The notes: generated by a model not told the origin, from the sequence alone. A stretch of 64,000 nt of DNA from Balanoglossus misakiensis (GCA_040954595.2 CM082591.2:8928001-8992000); one strand, 5' to 3'. Counted from the first letter of the stretch, positions 37,591 through 48,552 are shown. Numbers and translations are program-made.

Positions 37591-38568
37591 TTGGAATTCG
37601 ACAACTTTCGATTGAACATGCCGAAGTCAAAGGATGTAAACGTTGCCAAACCAAGGTCAAATTCGACATCAAGAACAGCAAAACAAACTACCGATAAACA
37701 ACCTGACCAAGAAGTTTGGGTCTGCTCTGTATGTGAGGTAAAGTTTTCTGACGACAATGGGGAAATCGTACAATGTGAGTACTGTATGAAATATTTCTGC
37801 CGTGAGTGCCTACAACTTTCTATTGCTGACTACGAGACTTTTAAGAACCCAGTCTTACATTGGTTCTGCAGTCACTGTGAAGAAAAAGTGATGAAAAATA
37901 TTAGAACAGATAGTGAAGTTGAGGCTCGCTGTGAAGCATTCTTGAAGTCGGTAGAAGATAGAATTGCCAAGTTAGAGGCCAACATGATGACCAAAGTTGA
38001 TGAAAGTCAAGTCAGAGATGTTGTAAAGGAGTATGTGGACAAACTGTCGCCCAACCCAAAGCTACAAGACATTGAAGAGTCAGTAAATAAGAAGGTGCAG
38101 GAAATGAGAGAAAGTTCAGACAGAGAGATGAATATGATAATCTACGGTGTTGAAGAACAGGACAACTTAGACCCTTCTGCAAGAAAAGAAGCAGATACCA
38201 CTACTGTATGTGAATTGGCTGATAAGATAGGTGCAGACAGTACCCAGATATCAAATGTTGTTAGAATTGGTAAATTCAACCACGAGCCTGCTAAAGAGTC
38301 CAGACCCAGACCCATAAAAGTAACTTTAACCAGTGTTTCATACAAGAAAAACTTCATGAAATGTCTCCCTAAGTTACGTGACATCCCCGCAAGCAGCCCA
38401 TTAAAGAAGATATCTGTCACCCACGATATGACTCGCGAGGAACGTGAAATAAACAAAAAACTTCAGTTGGAAGCTAAGATGAAGAACGAAGAGTCATCGG
38501 GGGACTTCCGGTATCTCGTGAGAGGGCCACCTTGGGGAAGGAAAATAATAAAGGTCAAGCTAAAGTAA
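37591..38568 (+). CDS. Retrotransposon ORF1 protein with PHD-like zinc finger
   Basis: 325 residues. An eight-cysteine PHD-like finger occupies residues 45-96 (C45, C48, C62, C65, C70, C73, C93, C96, with H90), followed by a coiled-coil-like acidic/basic stretch (about 105-180) and a block containing MNMIIYGVEEQ and ISNVVRIGK, which resembles the RNA-binding domain of L1/CR1-type ORF1 proteins. Such proteins bind the element RNA and assist target-primed reverse transcription. A second methionine at residue 10 (37618) could also be the start. The last 37 bases overlap ORF2 in a different frame, so ORF2 may be translated by reinitiation or frameshifting. No lesion is seen. Confidence 0.85.
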   Translation: MEFDNFRLNMPKSKDVNVAKPRSNSTSRTAKQTTDKQPDQEVWVCSVCEVKFSDDNGEIVQCEYCMKYFCRECLQLSIADYETFKNPVLHWFCSHCEEKVMKNIRTDSEVEARCEAFLKSVEDRIAKLEANMMTKVDESQVRDVVKEYVDKLSPNPKLQDIEESVNKKVQEMRESSDREMNMIIYGVEEQDNLDPSARKEADTTTVCELADKIGADSTQISNVVRIGKFNHEPAKESRPRPIKVTLTSVSYKKNFMKCLPKLRDIPASSPLKKISVTHDMTREEREINKKLQLEAKMKNEESSGDFRYLVRGPPWGRKIIKVKLK

Positions 38569-41525
38569 ACTATGTGAACCGTAATGGGAAACTTGTAAAT
38601 AGTGTACAAAATGTATATAGTTCTAATGGACATAAGTTTTCATGTGTTTACACTAATGCTGATAGTCTACCCAATAAACTTGATGAATTGGTACAGAGAT
38701 ATGTTGAAAATACAGACACTCAACCAGACATCATTGCTGTTACAGAAGTTTTACCAAAGAACTTCCGTTATGAAATGAATGCATCAGAATTCAACATAGA
38801 CGGGTATAATTTATTTCCAAACAATTTTCCGGATTGTGTTAAACGTGGGATTTTGATATATGTCCACAAGCGCTTGAATGCTGAGCTGTTTGAAGTCGTA
38901 ACTGATTTCAATGAGTGTGTATGGATTAGTATTAACCTACATGGCTTAGACAAGCTGTTAGTTGGATGTATTTATAGAAGCCCATCGTCTGATGACAACA
39001 TGAGCAACTTATGTGATATGCTGAGATCAGTTTGCAGTAACACCAAGAGCTCTACCCGCCTACTTATTCTGGGGGATTTCAACTTACCTGATATTGATTG
39101 GGTGTCTTGGTCTGCAAGCAGCAATAAAAGTACCTTATTTCTAGAAGCTATACGTGATTGTTACCTCCACCAGCTGGTTCAGGAACCTACTAGGACTCGT
39201 ATCAACCAAGAGCCGTCCATCCTGGACCTAGTTATGATGAACGACGAAAACTACATTTCTGGCATAAATCATGACAGTCCACTTGGTTCTAGTGACCACT
39301 GTGTTTTAAGCTTTGAACTGTTGTGCCATGCAGATCAAGCCTCCACACCTACTACTCGTTACAGATATGGGAAAGCTGATTTTGTCAGTCTTCGGAGGGA
39401 GATGTCATTGGACTGGAATGAAGTATTTTTTAATAAGGACACTGAAGAAGCATACGCTGCTTTTATGTTAAAACTTAACAAGGCTGTGGAAAAATTTGTA
39501 CCCAAGTCTAAGAGTTCTAACAAGTTGTATAAAGGTAATGGTCCACTTAATAAAAGCACCATCAGATGTATCAAGCGGAAACACAGATTATGGAAAAGAT
39601 ACATGGAATCAAGAGACCCTGATACATATCGAGAATATTGTAAAGCAAGAAATAAACTTAAAAACACTGTGAAAAATGATAGGAGAGCAAGAGAAAGGAC
39701 AATTGCCGACTCCAGTAAATCCAACTGCAAGCTATTCTGGCAATATGTTAACTCAAAGAGGTCAACCAAATCTGGAATCGCAGAGTTAGAGACTAATGAC
39801 AACGGAAAAGTGATTGTTGGAAAAACAGATTCTGAGAAAGCTGACATGCTGGCAGATTTCTTTAGCAGTGTCTTCACTACAGAAACGGACCATACTCTAC
39901 CATTCTTGAGAACTTATCATAAAGATAGTGTTTCATGTGATGACCCCTTCTCTCCCGCAGACGTGAGGAAAATTTTACTAAATCTGGATGTGTCCAAGTC
40001 TCCTGGGCCAGATGGTGTCCACCCAAGAGTTCTAAGGGAATTAGCTGACAAAATTGACATTCCTCTCTGTTTAATTTTCAACAAGTCATATTTCTCTGGA
40101 GTTGTACCCACTACCTGGAAAGAGGCACAGATAACTGCATTGTTTAAGAAAGGTAACAGAAAATCTCCATCCAATTATCGTCCCATTAGTCTGACCAGTA
40201 TCATCTGCAAATGCATGGAAAAACTAATACGGAGTAAAATCGTATCTCACATGGACACACACAATCTCTTTAGTAAGAAGCAGTTTGGTTTCATTGGTGG
40301 AAGGTCGACATCACTACAATTATTGAAAGTTCTGGACCACTGGACCAAAATACTTGATGATGGAGGTGTAATCAATGCAGTGTATATGGACTTCATGAAA
40401 GCCTTTGATAAGGTCCCCAACAACCGCCTCATCTATAAACTCTCAAGCTATAATATCAGTCCAATCACTTGCAACTGGGTTGAAACATTTTTAAGCAACC
40501 GTAAACAACGTGTGAGCGTAAATGGACAATTCTCTAGTTGGCACGATGTCTCCAGTGGTGTTCCTCAAGGCTCTGTCCTGGGACCTATTCTGTTTGTTGT
40601 GTATATCAATGATCTACCTGACTGTGTCCTATCAAATGTGTATCTCTTTGCTGATGATACTAAGATTTATCAAGAAGTCAACTCCACAGCAGACTGCGAT
40701 GTGATCCAGAATGATCTACACCGACTATCTAACTGGAGTAATGATTGGTTGTTGAAATTTCATCCTGACAAATGTAAAGTACTTTCTATTCATAGTAAAC
40801 ATAGTAATGCTACCTCAAATACATATACACTGACCCGTCAGGATGGTTCACCAGTCTCACTTGAAAATGTCTCCCACGAAAAAGACATTGGTATCATTGT
40901 GGACAGTCAATTAAAATTCAATAAACACATCCAGACTCAAGTCAATAAAGCTAACAGGATTGTTGGGCTTATCAGGAGAACCTTCAAGTTTCTTAACAAC
41001 AATACATTTAAGCAGCTGTTTGTTGCACTAGTTAGACCTTATCTGGAATATGGCAGCAGCATATGGAATCCCTATTTAAAGAAAGACATTGACTCAATTG
41101 AAAATGTTCAACGTCGTGCAACGAAGTTACTTCCCGGTTTAAATCAACTATCATATACTGAGCGTTTGGCGCGTTTGGATTTACCATCACTGGCTTTTCG
41201 AAGACTACGTGGAGACCTTATTGAAATGTTTAAAATAACGACAGGAATTTACGATAGACGTGTTACTGATGGCCTATTTACTCTCAGTCATATGCAGCAT
41301 ACAAGAGGACATTGCTATAAAGTGAATAAAGTACATTGCAAGACAAGTACCAGGAGTAACTTCTTCACAAATAGGATTATTGATGTGTGGAATAATATGC
41401 CGGAAGCCATTGTTTGTGCCCCAACTGTGAACTCCTTCAAGAACCGTATTGACAATTTCCTCAGTAATCAACCAATGAAATATGACTACTCCGTTGGATA
41501 CATTCATAGACCCGGACTGGCATAA
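38532..41525 (+). CDS. Retrotransposon ORF2: APE-type endonuclease and reverse transcriptase
   Basis: 997 residues, uninterrupted. The N-terminal AP-endonuclease-like domain includes TNADSLPNKLDEL, IIAVTEV, LILGDFNLPDIDW (about residue 180) and SSDHCVLSF (about 253). The central reverse transcriptase includes KSPGPDGVHP, SNYRPISLTS, AVYMDFMKAFDKVP, SGVPQGSVLGPILF and LFADDTKIY (about 706), which holds the two catalytic aspartates. The C-terminal region has the RRATKLLPG-type block common in the CR1/Jockey group. There is no RNase H or LTR. The enzyme nicks target DNA and copies the element RNA in place. Intact catalytic motifs and frame suggest it was recently active. Clade assignment within CR1/Jockey is not certain. 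Confidence 0.95.
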   Translation: MGKENNKGQAKVNYVNRNGKLVNSVQNVYSSNGHKFSCVYTNADSLPNKLDELVQRYVENTDTQPDIIAVTEVLPKNFRYEMNASEFNIDGYNLFPNNFPDCVKRGILIYVHKRLNAELFEVVTDFNECVWISINLHGLDKLLVGCIYRSPSSDDNMSNLCDMLRSVCSNTKSSTRLLILGDFNLPDIDWVSWSASSNKSTLFLEAIRDCYLHQLVQEPTRTRINQEPSILDLVMMNDENYISGINHDSPLGSSDHCVLSFELLCHADQASTPTTRYRYGKADFVSLRREMSLDWNEVFFNKDTEEAYAAFMLKLNKAVEKFVPKSKSSNKLYKGNGPLNKSTIRCIKRKHRLWKRYMESRDPDTYREYCKARNKLKNTVKNDRRARERTIADSSKSNCKLFWQYVNSKRSTKSGIAELETNDNGKVIVGKTDSEKADMLADFFSSVFTTETDHTLPFLRTYHKDSVSCDDPFSPADVRKILLNLDVSKSPGPDGVHPRVLRELADKIDIPLCLIFNKSYFSGVVPTTWKEAQITALFKKGNRKSPSNYRPISLTSIICKCMEKLIRSKIVSHMDTHNLFSKKQFGFIGGRSTSLQLLKVLDHWTKILDDGGVINAVYMDFMKAFDKVPNNRLIYKLSSYNISPITCNWVETFLSNRKQRVSVNGQFSSWHDVSSGVPQGSVLGPILFVVYINDLPDCVLSNVYLFADDTKIYQEVNSTADCDVIQNDLHRLSNWSNDWLLKFHPDKCKVLSIHSKHSNATSNTYTLTRQDGSPVSLENVSHEKDIGIIVDSQLKFNKHIQTQVNKANRIVGLIRRTFKFLNNNTFKQLFVALVRPYLEYGSSIWNPYLKKDIDSIENVQRRATKLLPGLNQLSYTERLARLDLPSLAFRRLRGDLIEMFKITTGIYDRRVTDGLFTLSHMQHTRGHCYKVNKVHCKTSTRSNFFTNRIIDVWNNMPEAIVCAPTVNSFKNRIDNFLSNQPMKYDYSVGYIHRPGLA

Positions 41526-41608
41526 CAATCCAAGATGAATATTTAGTTGAGCTTAGAGGCACTGTGAAGAGCCTGCGCTCAATACCTACCTAACCTAACC
41601 TAACCTAA

Positions 41609-42886
41609 ACTCAATAAATATTTTTAACATTTGGTTATTTTTTATGTTAAAAAGTTTCAGAATGACCCATCATCACTTTAGCTTATGAACTCCTATTCCT
41701 TAAACATGGTAAAAATCGGCCATCTTGAAATTGTGTCGACCATGTGAGATTTTTATCACCCATCTAGGCAGCCCAAAAACTATTTAAGGTCGGGAGAATT
41801 CCATGACCTGGGTGCATGTCCTTATTTAACAGAATCGCTCTGACCAAAGCAAAAAATTTCAGGTCATAATTTTTTCTATTTCAGATTATAATTTTTAGAT
41901 ATTGGTCTCATCAAAAACACCCCTAGACATCTTAGATGTTGTACCTTGGTGTTTTTATGTTATATTGTAGTTGATGATCAATTTATTGTGTACTGTTATT
42001 TTTGAAAGAAAAATCAACATTCAGGATCAGTTGAAATGCTTTGACAATTTCTCCCTTTTTCTATTACATCCATATCCTGTCATGTGCTGACTCGACTGTA
42101 GTATTTTAAATGTGGCAAAATACATGAATGAACTGTTAAAATAAACGGTTTTACCATATACTTTCCCCAGTTAATGGAAGCAAATATGTGTCACAATTTT
42201 AAACAGCATATTTTATAAATAAATGCCAGTACTAGTCAATGCTCTCTGGTCCATCATTGAGGCAGTAGTATCTAGCTGTCTCCTCCTGTCATGATAGTCT
42301 TTTTCCTGTCTCACTTTGATTTTCTTTTACAGTACAAAATTCCTTATAAGTTTCTGTAACCCAATCTATAGAAGACTAATGGTTATTCTACACAGCGAAC
42401 AAAGTGGCAATTTATGCTAATTATCCAAGCTACTGTTAAATGTTTACATGGTGTGTAAATGGCAAGGTCTGGTTCACTGAGCTGTAGGTAACACACATGT
42501 AATGCTAGGCACCTCAACGAGCATTAATCATATAAAGTAAACTTCACACATTTTGTATTTTGTTCAAATCATTTAATTAGGCAAAACCAAAATAATATAT
42601 ACATGTACATTTATAAGTTAAATTGATCCAGTATTGGAACCAAAATGGGTACAAAATATATACACATAGTCGCATAATGATGACCCTCTTCTTGTCAAGT
42701 TGGCGGCATTGTAGGTGAGGGAAGGACAAATTTTTCATGAGTAGAACAAAATGTGTTCACAAACCATTCACACAAGGTCTACTTTGTTAATGGACTGTAA
42801 ATTTCCTTGAATGTGCCAAAATTAATTTGAAAATGCACCCTTTAAAAAAATTCCCAACTCCTCCAGAAGTGTTTTTGAATTGAGTC
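41609..42886. other. Non-coding stretch after the retrotransposon
   Basis: AT-rich sequence with no recognised exon or repeat boundary. Its right part may contain the 3' untranslated region of the minus-strand HIRAN-like exon. Confidence 0.4.
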
Positions 42887-43672
42887 TTAGAGCACTTTTT
42901 TATTTTTCATGAAAACAAATTCCTCCCACATGCTGTGTATTTTGGTTATAGTTATCTTCACGTAAAACCCAACTAACATCCATGGTGTCCTAAACCTGAT
43001 GTGATCAACAGATACTGAAAGTTTGCTTTCCGTTAAGAGTTTGTGAACATATTTTGTTAATTCACTTGGTATAAAGCCAATATGTTGCCATCCATTGCCC
43101 ACATCCAAGTCGACTGCAATTGCATTCTTGTCCAGTTTGTTTGTAAGATCTGGCCATAAGCATGCTTTAACAGGAAGCTTCTGATCATAGAGTCTAATGT
43201 AGCCACGCTCAAGAATTTCCTGTCTTCTCCTGTCATGACATACCCCTAACACCTTGAATGGCACACTGTGTTTAATATTATTGGGATCATCTTCATCATC
43301 AATGTTATTAATTCTTCCTATACTAGCAGTGTCACTACTAACACTGGAAATAGACATTAACTCAAGAGAATCAGCTAGTGAATTTGTGTTGTCATTTACA
43401 ATAGTCCACTTCCACAACATTAAAAAGGATCTACCATTGATATTAACAAGACAACAATCACTCTTGGAACACTTTATCAGTGATGGCATGTTAAAAACAT
43501 TGAGTCTTTCATCTGATAGTTTAATTACACCATGTGACATGTCAGCAAATGGAGAAGACTGGGGTGCGATGATCTTCACAGTACGTAAACTAAGTGTAAT
43601 AACAGGACAGCATGGCAATGTCCAATCCAAAGCGTCTTCCAGTCCCGTTACTTTGATTTCAAGATTCACAGA
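42887..43672 (-). CDS. Terminal exon encoding a HIRAN-like domain
   Basis: On the minus strand an acceptor (CTTTTTCAG) precedes an open exon ending in a stop at 42887, about 261 residues. The C-terminal half (about residues 145-255) has the layout of a HIRAN-type domain: VPFKVLGVCHDRRRQE, then NKLDKNAIAVDLDVGNGWQ, HIGFIPSEL and FYVKITITK. HIRAN domains bind DNA ends in repair proteins such as HLTF; a divergent version recurs in uncharacterised invertebrate proteins. The N-terminal half is unrecognised. Upstream exons of this gene are not identified. The XPG-like exons upstream on the same strand could belong to it, but the connecting exons are not visible. Confidence 0.6.
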   Translation of the reverse strand, partial: SVNLEIKVTGLEDALDWTLPCCPVITLSLRTVKIIAPQSSPFADMSHGVIKLSDERLNVFNMPSLIKCSKSDCCLVNINGRSFLMLWKWTIVNDNTNSLADSLELMSISSVSSDTASIGRINNIDDEDDPNNIKHSVPFKVLGVCHDRRRQEILERGYIRLYDQKLPVKACLWPDLTNKLDKNAIAVDLDVGNGWQHIGFIPSELTKYVHKLLTESKLSVSVDHIRFRTPWMLVGFYVKITITKIHSMWEEFVFMKNKKVL

Positions 43673-44544
43673 CTGAAAAAGAGTGTACATAATACATGCT
43701 GTATTAAGTCTACACTACATGTAACTTTGGGCTATTTAATTGTCCCTTTCTGTTCAGTATATCAACTGTAGTTTCTTGTTCAACACTCCACAATAGAAAG
43801 AAAGACAAAGTAGCTAGCAAATATGTGTGAAATTTACAAAGTCAAAAACTTCCTGTATTAATTGATCAATAGACAAAATATGGCTGACTCTATTACAAAT
43901 GCATGTGAGGTATGACCATGAGGTATGACCAAGAATAAGGTAACATCTAATGCAAGATGAGAGGTGGACTAGCATTCATCAAAGTGTTTACATGATTATA
44001 ATGACTCATTTTTCAATGCTGAATAAAATATCCAAATTATCTGACCTTTTATCTTACCTCTGTAAATATGGACGAAGGGTTGTAGTTATTAATGACAGAT
44101 AAATCATTAACTGAATTATTCCCAACAGGGAATACAATATAACTCAGAAAATACTAGTACATCCCATACAAAACTCACATGCTTATTAACCAGTTTATAA
44201 GCCATTGTTTAGCATGTTACATGCTTATTTGTGTAAAAATAAGCAGTTCTTAGCAGTTGCACCCCATACATGTCTATTTTCTAGAGTCTACATGCTTATA
44301 TCTGAGATGATTAGACTTCAACTAGCATGTACATGTTATGGGCCAAGCAGTCTACATGCTAATGATGACTGGGGTGGTAAATAATAACCATGTATGAAGC
44401 ATGTACACCATTTAGCATGTGATTCTGACAATAGCTAAAGTTCACACGCATGTATCTAGCATTGACTGAAGTCCACAAGCATGTAATTACGGGGCATGTA
44501 CATAATTTAAGTAGTTGATTTATCCACGTGGCCTCATGATGTCT

Positions 44545-44584
44545 ACTTCCGGGTCAAACAAAAAATACAGTGTGCGCATGCGCA
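44545..44584. promoter_or_regulatory. ETS-like and NRF1-like sites, possible promoter
   Basis: ACTTCCGGGT at about 44543-44552 is an ETS-type site, and TGCGCATGCGCA at 44573-44584 is a perfect palindromic NRF1 consensus. The pair is common in animal housekeeping promoters. No first exon could be assigned on either strand, so the target gene is unknown. Confidence 0.35.
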
Positions 44585-45128
44585 AACTCCAACCCCAATA
44601 TTTAACGGTTTTCTGGTTGACAAGTTGGATTGTACGTCGCGTACATCTTGGAGTACAATGTCGCAGCCCAGTAAGCTATTGTTTATCCGCCACTTGTACA
44701 TTTGGAAGGGCGAGTTTACACTTTTATCGATGCTGCAGTTTGGATGAATTGACTGTTCAAAATAGGTAAATGCAGCGCATTGCTTTAGTTAGACTTTGTT
44801 GTTAGCGCAGGACGTTCATGGACATGGTCAGTGTATATAGGTTAGTGTTACCATATTGGCCAACTGTGCTAAGAGTGTGAGTGTACGATCATTTAATTTA
44901 AATTTGCTGTAAATTTACGTGGACCTCGCAGCAATTGGTTAAATGCTATGTGGCTCGCTCCTGACGGGGTTAACAGTCTGGCTGAACATATTTAGTGCAT
45001 GACATTAAATGTTAGCCTTTGAGTCGCTTTGTGTCCACACACACAAAGTTTAAGCATAGACCATGACAAAATTGAATTCTGCGTGAAAGAATATAGCTTT
45101 TGAAGTTTTGTTTTGTCTCTACTCAATT

Positions 45129-45274
45129 GAAATTGAGAAAATAAAGCATCTCAAGTTGAATATTGAAGATCTTCATTGGTTTGTCTTGCTTTACATTTTT
45201 TGAAATTGAGAAAATAAAGCATCTCAAGTTGAATATTTAAGATATTCATTGGTTTGTCTTGCTTTACATTTTTG
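45129..45274. repeat. Tandem duplication, 73-bp unit, two copies
   Basis: The copy starting GAAATTGAGAAAATAAAGC at 45129 repeats at 45202 with only a few differences. It is non-coding. Confidence 0.9.
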
Positions 45275-45851
45275 AGGTAAGCCTTAATATTTTTTAAGTG
45301 AAAACTCATGCCAGAAGAAGTGCTGCGTGAAGTGTTATTGTTGTCACTATTACTTCTGAACTTTGTGGGATAACCAAGCAATTTATAAATACATAACATA
45401 ACAATGCACTGTAATATTTAGGCTGCATAATTTTGCATGTCGATTATATATGCATGTACATGCATGGCAGTTATCAAGCATGTACATCATGCTTAAGCAT
45501 GTACATGTATGAAGCAAGATCAAGTATGTATATGCAAATATTTTTCCAGCAATGTACAGGTTTATGATTAAGCATGTATATGAAAATGTTCTTAGCATGT
45601 ACATGCTTATTGTACAATCTCATTTAAATAATTCGGCCTATATACATGTCACATGCTTGTAAAGTCCATAGATGATTGCAGAAAGCATGTACAGTCTTAA
45701 CGTACAAATTACCAGTCAAGTAACATGTTCAGGCTAATACCTGACCACTAAATACATGCTTAAAACAGGCATGCGAGTTTTGTAAGGGATGACATACATG
45801 TACTGTCTTTGTAAGCAAAATCAAAAAAATGTTTAGACTAATGAAACTTAC

Positions 45852-47070
45852 TTTAGCTGCTCCATAAACAATGACATCGGAGTCTTCTGTCATGACGCCA
45901 TAAACTTTGCCACAAATAGGCCATCTGGGCATCTGCCTCATATGGTGCAACTATGTAGTCAATGTTATGTTCACCAAGACTCTATAAAAACAAATAAATG
46001 CGACAAAAATTCTCTGTGAAAATGTGTAGCAATACTGTGATTTTAACAATGATACACTTATTGTTGAAAGTTAGCCATTTATTTTTTATAAACAACTAGT
46101 TGTCAAAGCAATATGAAATATTTTTACCTTGATTACTTTTTGTACCATTGCTTCAGTGATTTTGGCACTGGCAAGAAAATGTCTCTGGGAGTCGCAGTAG
46201 TTTTTCTGCTCCCACAAAGTTTCGGCTTTCTGTAATGAAAGTTCACGTTGCCTGGGCAAAGCATAGAAATCAGTTAGTGAATTGACATAAGACACCACAC
46301 TTAAGAAATATATACAACAGCAGCACATCAGTGAAATTGGACATTTTGATGCAAAAACGAATCTCTTTACCTTTTACGTTTGTTATTTTCGATTTGCTTT
46401 GGGGAATATGATTGTCCAGCAAACACAACCAGTGGCTTGATTCCGAGGTTTTTAAAATTAAGAACTACCTTTAGGAAATATTTTATGTATCTAGTGTAAC
46501 CAAAAAATGTTAAAAAATAACATTGTACATAAAAAAATAATGACATAATAACAAGCTACAAAATTACCAGACAGTGATTCTTGACATGAGGAAAACCCTC
46601 TGCAGTAACTCTGTCACTAGACAGTGATTAACATAACAATGACAAAATGTGGCTTATATTTGCACTCCAATAAACAACCAACATCTTTCTATACAATTTC
46701 TGTGTTGACCAAGACGTTCACATTTCAGTTATAATCTCCCAAATGGCGGTTTTCCACCAACGTTTGGGGGATTACTACCTACAACACTGGCCTGGTTTGG
46801 CATGATTAACAATGGTCCCACATAATAAATTAAAAGCAAATCATAATGACAAATGTATAAACAAATAAAAATTTAATTCAATAAAGATATATTAAAAATA
46901 TAATTGTACCTGTCTGTTGGCCAGTTCATTGCTAGCTCTCTTGCACAGCCACGGGAACCTTTATGCAAAAGCATGGAAGCGTCCACTGCCAGTGTCTTTC
47001 CACTAAATTTCTGCAGCTGCACATGACCTGTTGCCGTATTTATTTGGCTGTATAGGTTCTTAATCCCCAT
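45852..47070 (-). pseudogene. XPG/FEN1-family nuclease gene, four exons, lesioned
   Basis: Minus-strand exons 47070-46910, 46490-46371, 46251-46128 and 45981-45852 have GT/AG borders and matching phases. Exon 1 starts with ATG and encodes the XPG N-region (MGIKNLYSQ, GKTLAVDASMLLHKG). Exon 2 encodes LGIKPLVVFAGQSYSPKQ, exon 3 a helical stretch ending AMVQKVIK, and exon 4 YIVAPYEADAQMAY and, after a shift, YGVMTEDSDVIVYG. Order and spacing fit EXO1/FEN1-type 5' flap nucleases. Two oddities stand out: the FDG motif reads FAG, losing a metal-binding aspartate (D86 of FEN1), and exon 4 has a frameshift at about 45905. Downstream exons are not found. It is probably inactive, or the assembly has an error. 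Confidence 0.75.
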
Positions 47071-47340
47071 CGTGTATTTCGACCTATGTACACAAGTTAT
47101 TAATATTATTAATATTATTACTACTCCTATAGGCGGTGTTGTGGTTGATTTGCAATGTGGAAGCCTCAGGCCAAGCAAGATGCCACAAGGTATACTGGCA
47201 GTCATTTCTATGGAAAATGCATGATGCTTGAGTTGAAGCATCGACATGAATATCAGTGATGGCCTGGGGTCAATGAATTTGTGTGTACCATTGAAGTATG
47301 TCTGGTAATTCAGCCACCATTCTATGTCAAGTTGGAAGTC
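47071..47340 (-). pseudogene. Retroelement RNase H fragment
   Basis: Just upstream of the XPG-like start codon on the same strand, the sequence reads DIEWWLNYQTYFNGTHKF and, after a frame change, ITDIHVDASTQASC and QYTLWHLAWP. The WWL...FNG then DAS pattern is typical of the RNase H region of DIRS/Ngaro-like elements. Only about 80 residues remain. Assignment to that family is by resemblance only. Confidence 0.45.
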
Positions 47341-48162
47341 GCAGGAAAGAAGCACTTTGTGGGACGGAGACGGAGATGTGAAGCAAGTTCTGGCTGGTGT
47401 TGTCAGGAAGTAAGACAGAGGTGTAGCTGTTGTTGGAGTGTTAGTGTTCATGCTTGTAGCCTATATGAATGGACTTACTTTTAAATGCATTGTTTCAGGT
47501 ACACTGGCTTGTTCAGCTTCGGAGATTGTACAAACAGTAGGTAGTTGAGCTTGCAGCAGTTAGATACACGGCAGACCTGGATACACACACCATAGACCTC
47601 AGAGACTCTTCGGTCTATGCACAGACATACACGGCAGGCATACAAGGGAAGCGCATATAACCGGAAGTGAACGGGCTGATGTCTCGCAAGAGAATGAAAG
47701 CCTGAGGCTGATATGGTTACGATTCACCGCTAGAGGGTGTTTGCGTTGCAGACACCGCCTGCACATACCCATACTTCCAACAGAAATCAATTTTCAAGAG
47801 TACTGCTGCCACACGATTGCATGATCTACCATATCTGTGCAATACAAAGCAAAGAGAGAGCATTTGTTAAATATTAAACTACTTTGGTTGGTTAATTTGA
47901 GAACTTTTAGACAAATATGTGGCACAAAGAGAAATATTGAAACACATAAAATTATTTAGACTAATATTAACAACAATAATTGGATAAAACTAAATTATTC
48001 TGCAGTTTTTATATTTGAGTTAGTATAAACTATTTATCAGAGTCATTTTATTTTTATTGATACTAGTAAGTAGAATTTAAAATTTCAAAATATTGATATA
48101 GCTACATATGTCAGTGAAAAAATATAGTTTCTCAGATTAAAAAAATATGTCAAGGTACTTAC

Positions 48163-48552
48163 CCAGCCACACAAGTACAGTGTGAATTTTTTAATCACTC
48201 CAGTCTCTTTCTCAATAGCAACCCACAGTTCATGGGAACAATCTGCTTATATTTGTGATTGTATAAATTTTGATTTCAGGAAACAGTATGGAGAGATGTG
48301 ATGGTAATAAACTTCAAAAAGAAACTGTGAGGAAAAATAATTGAATGCCTTGCCCTCTTTATAATCATTCAACAGCCTTTTTGATAAACTGGTCTTGCTA
48401 ATGTCAAGCTCATGTTCCTGCAAGTATTTCTGGATATCAGTTATCATAGTTGGGGGCCATATATGCATTCCTGCATTTTCATTTTGCCATCCAGACGTCA
48501 AAGTGGTGAATGGGTCTGGCAAAACACAGCCATCATAAATGACCAATGCCAT
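48163..48552 (-). pseudogene. SWIM/YqaJ-family protein, N-terminal exon
   Basis: An ATG at 48552 opens a frame with CVLPDPFTTLTSGW, IWPPTMITDIQKYL, AFNYFSSQFLFEVYYHH and, after an in-frame TAA at about 48243, HELWVAIEKETGVIK, ending at a good donor (GTAAGT, 48162). These blocks recur in invertebrate proteins that combine a SWIM finger with a YqaJ-type exonuclease. The cysteines of the SWIM finger, expected next, are degenerate here (TLYLCGW). Whether the TAA is an error or a lesion is unknown. The next exon was not found. It lies upstream of the XPG-like gene on the same strand. Confidence 0.5.

Larger units (their letters stand above)
37210..41608 (+). mobile_element. CR1-like non-LTR retrotransposon, apparently full length
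   Basis: A 5' untranslated part of uncertain start (about 37210-37590) is followed by ORF1, an overlapping ORF2 and a short 3' end finishing in CCTAA repeats (41589-41608). Both ORFs are open throughout, suggesting a recent insertion. It appears to have landed at the end of the 35.5-37.2 kb exon cluster. No target duplication could be identified. Confidence 0.75.
44150..45770. repeat. Dispersed GCATGTACATGC-type palindromic repeats
   Basis: Some 20 variants of AGCATGTACATGCTT and its half GCATGTA occur on both strands, in two clusters (about 44165-44500 and 45430-45770) either side of a region that looks like a promoter. The unit is short and irregularly spaced, so this is not a normal microsatellite. 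Confidence 0.55.

Noticed and set aside
39359-40432. Antisense open frames of 172, 85 and 61 residues
   Set aside because: They lie opposite the intact reverse transcriptase ORF and have no motifs of their own.
43254-43676. 140-residue plus-strand frame
   Set aside because: It is antisense to the HIRAN-like exon, which has a proper acceptor and recognisable motifs.
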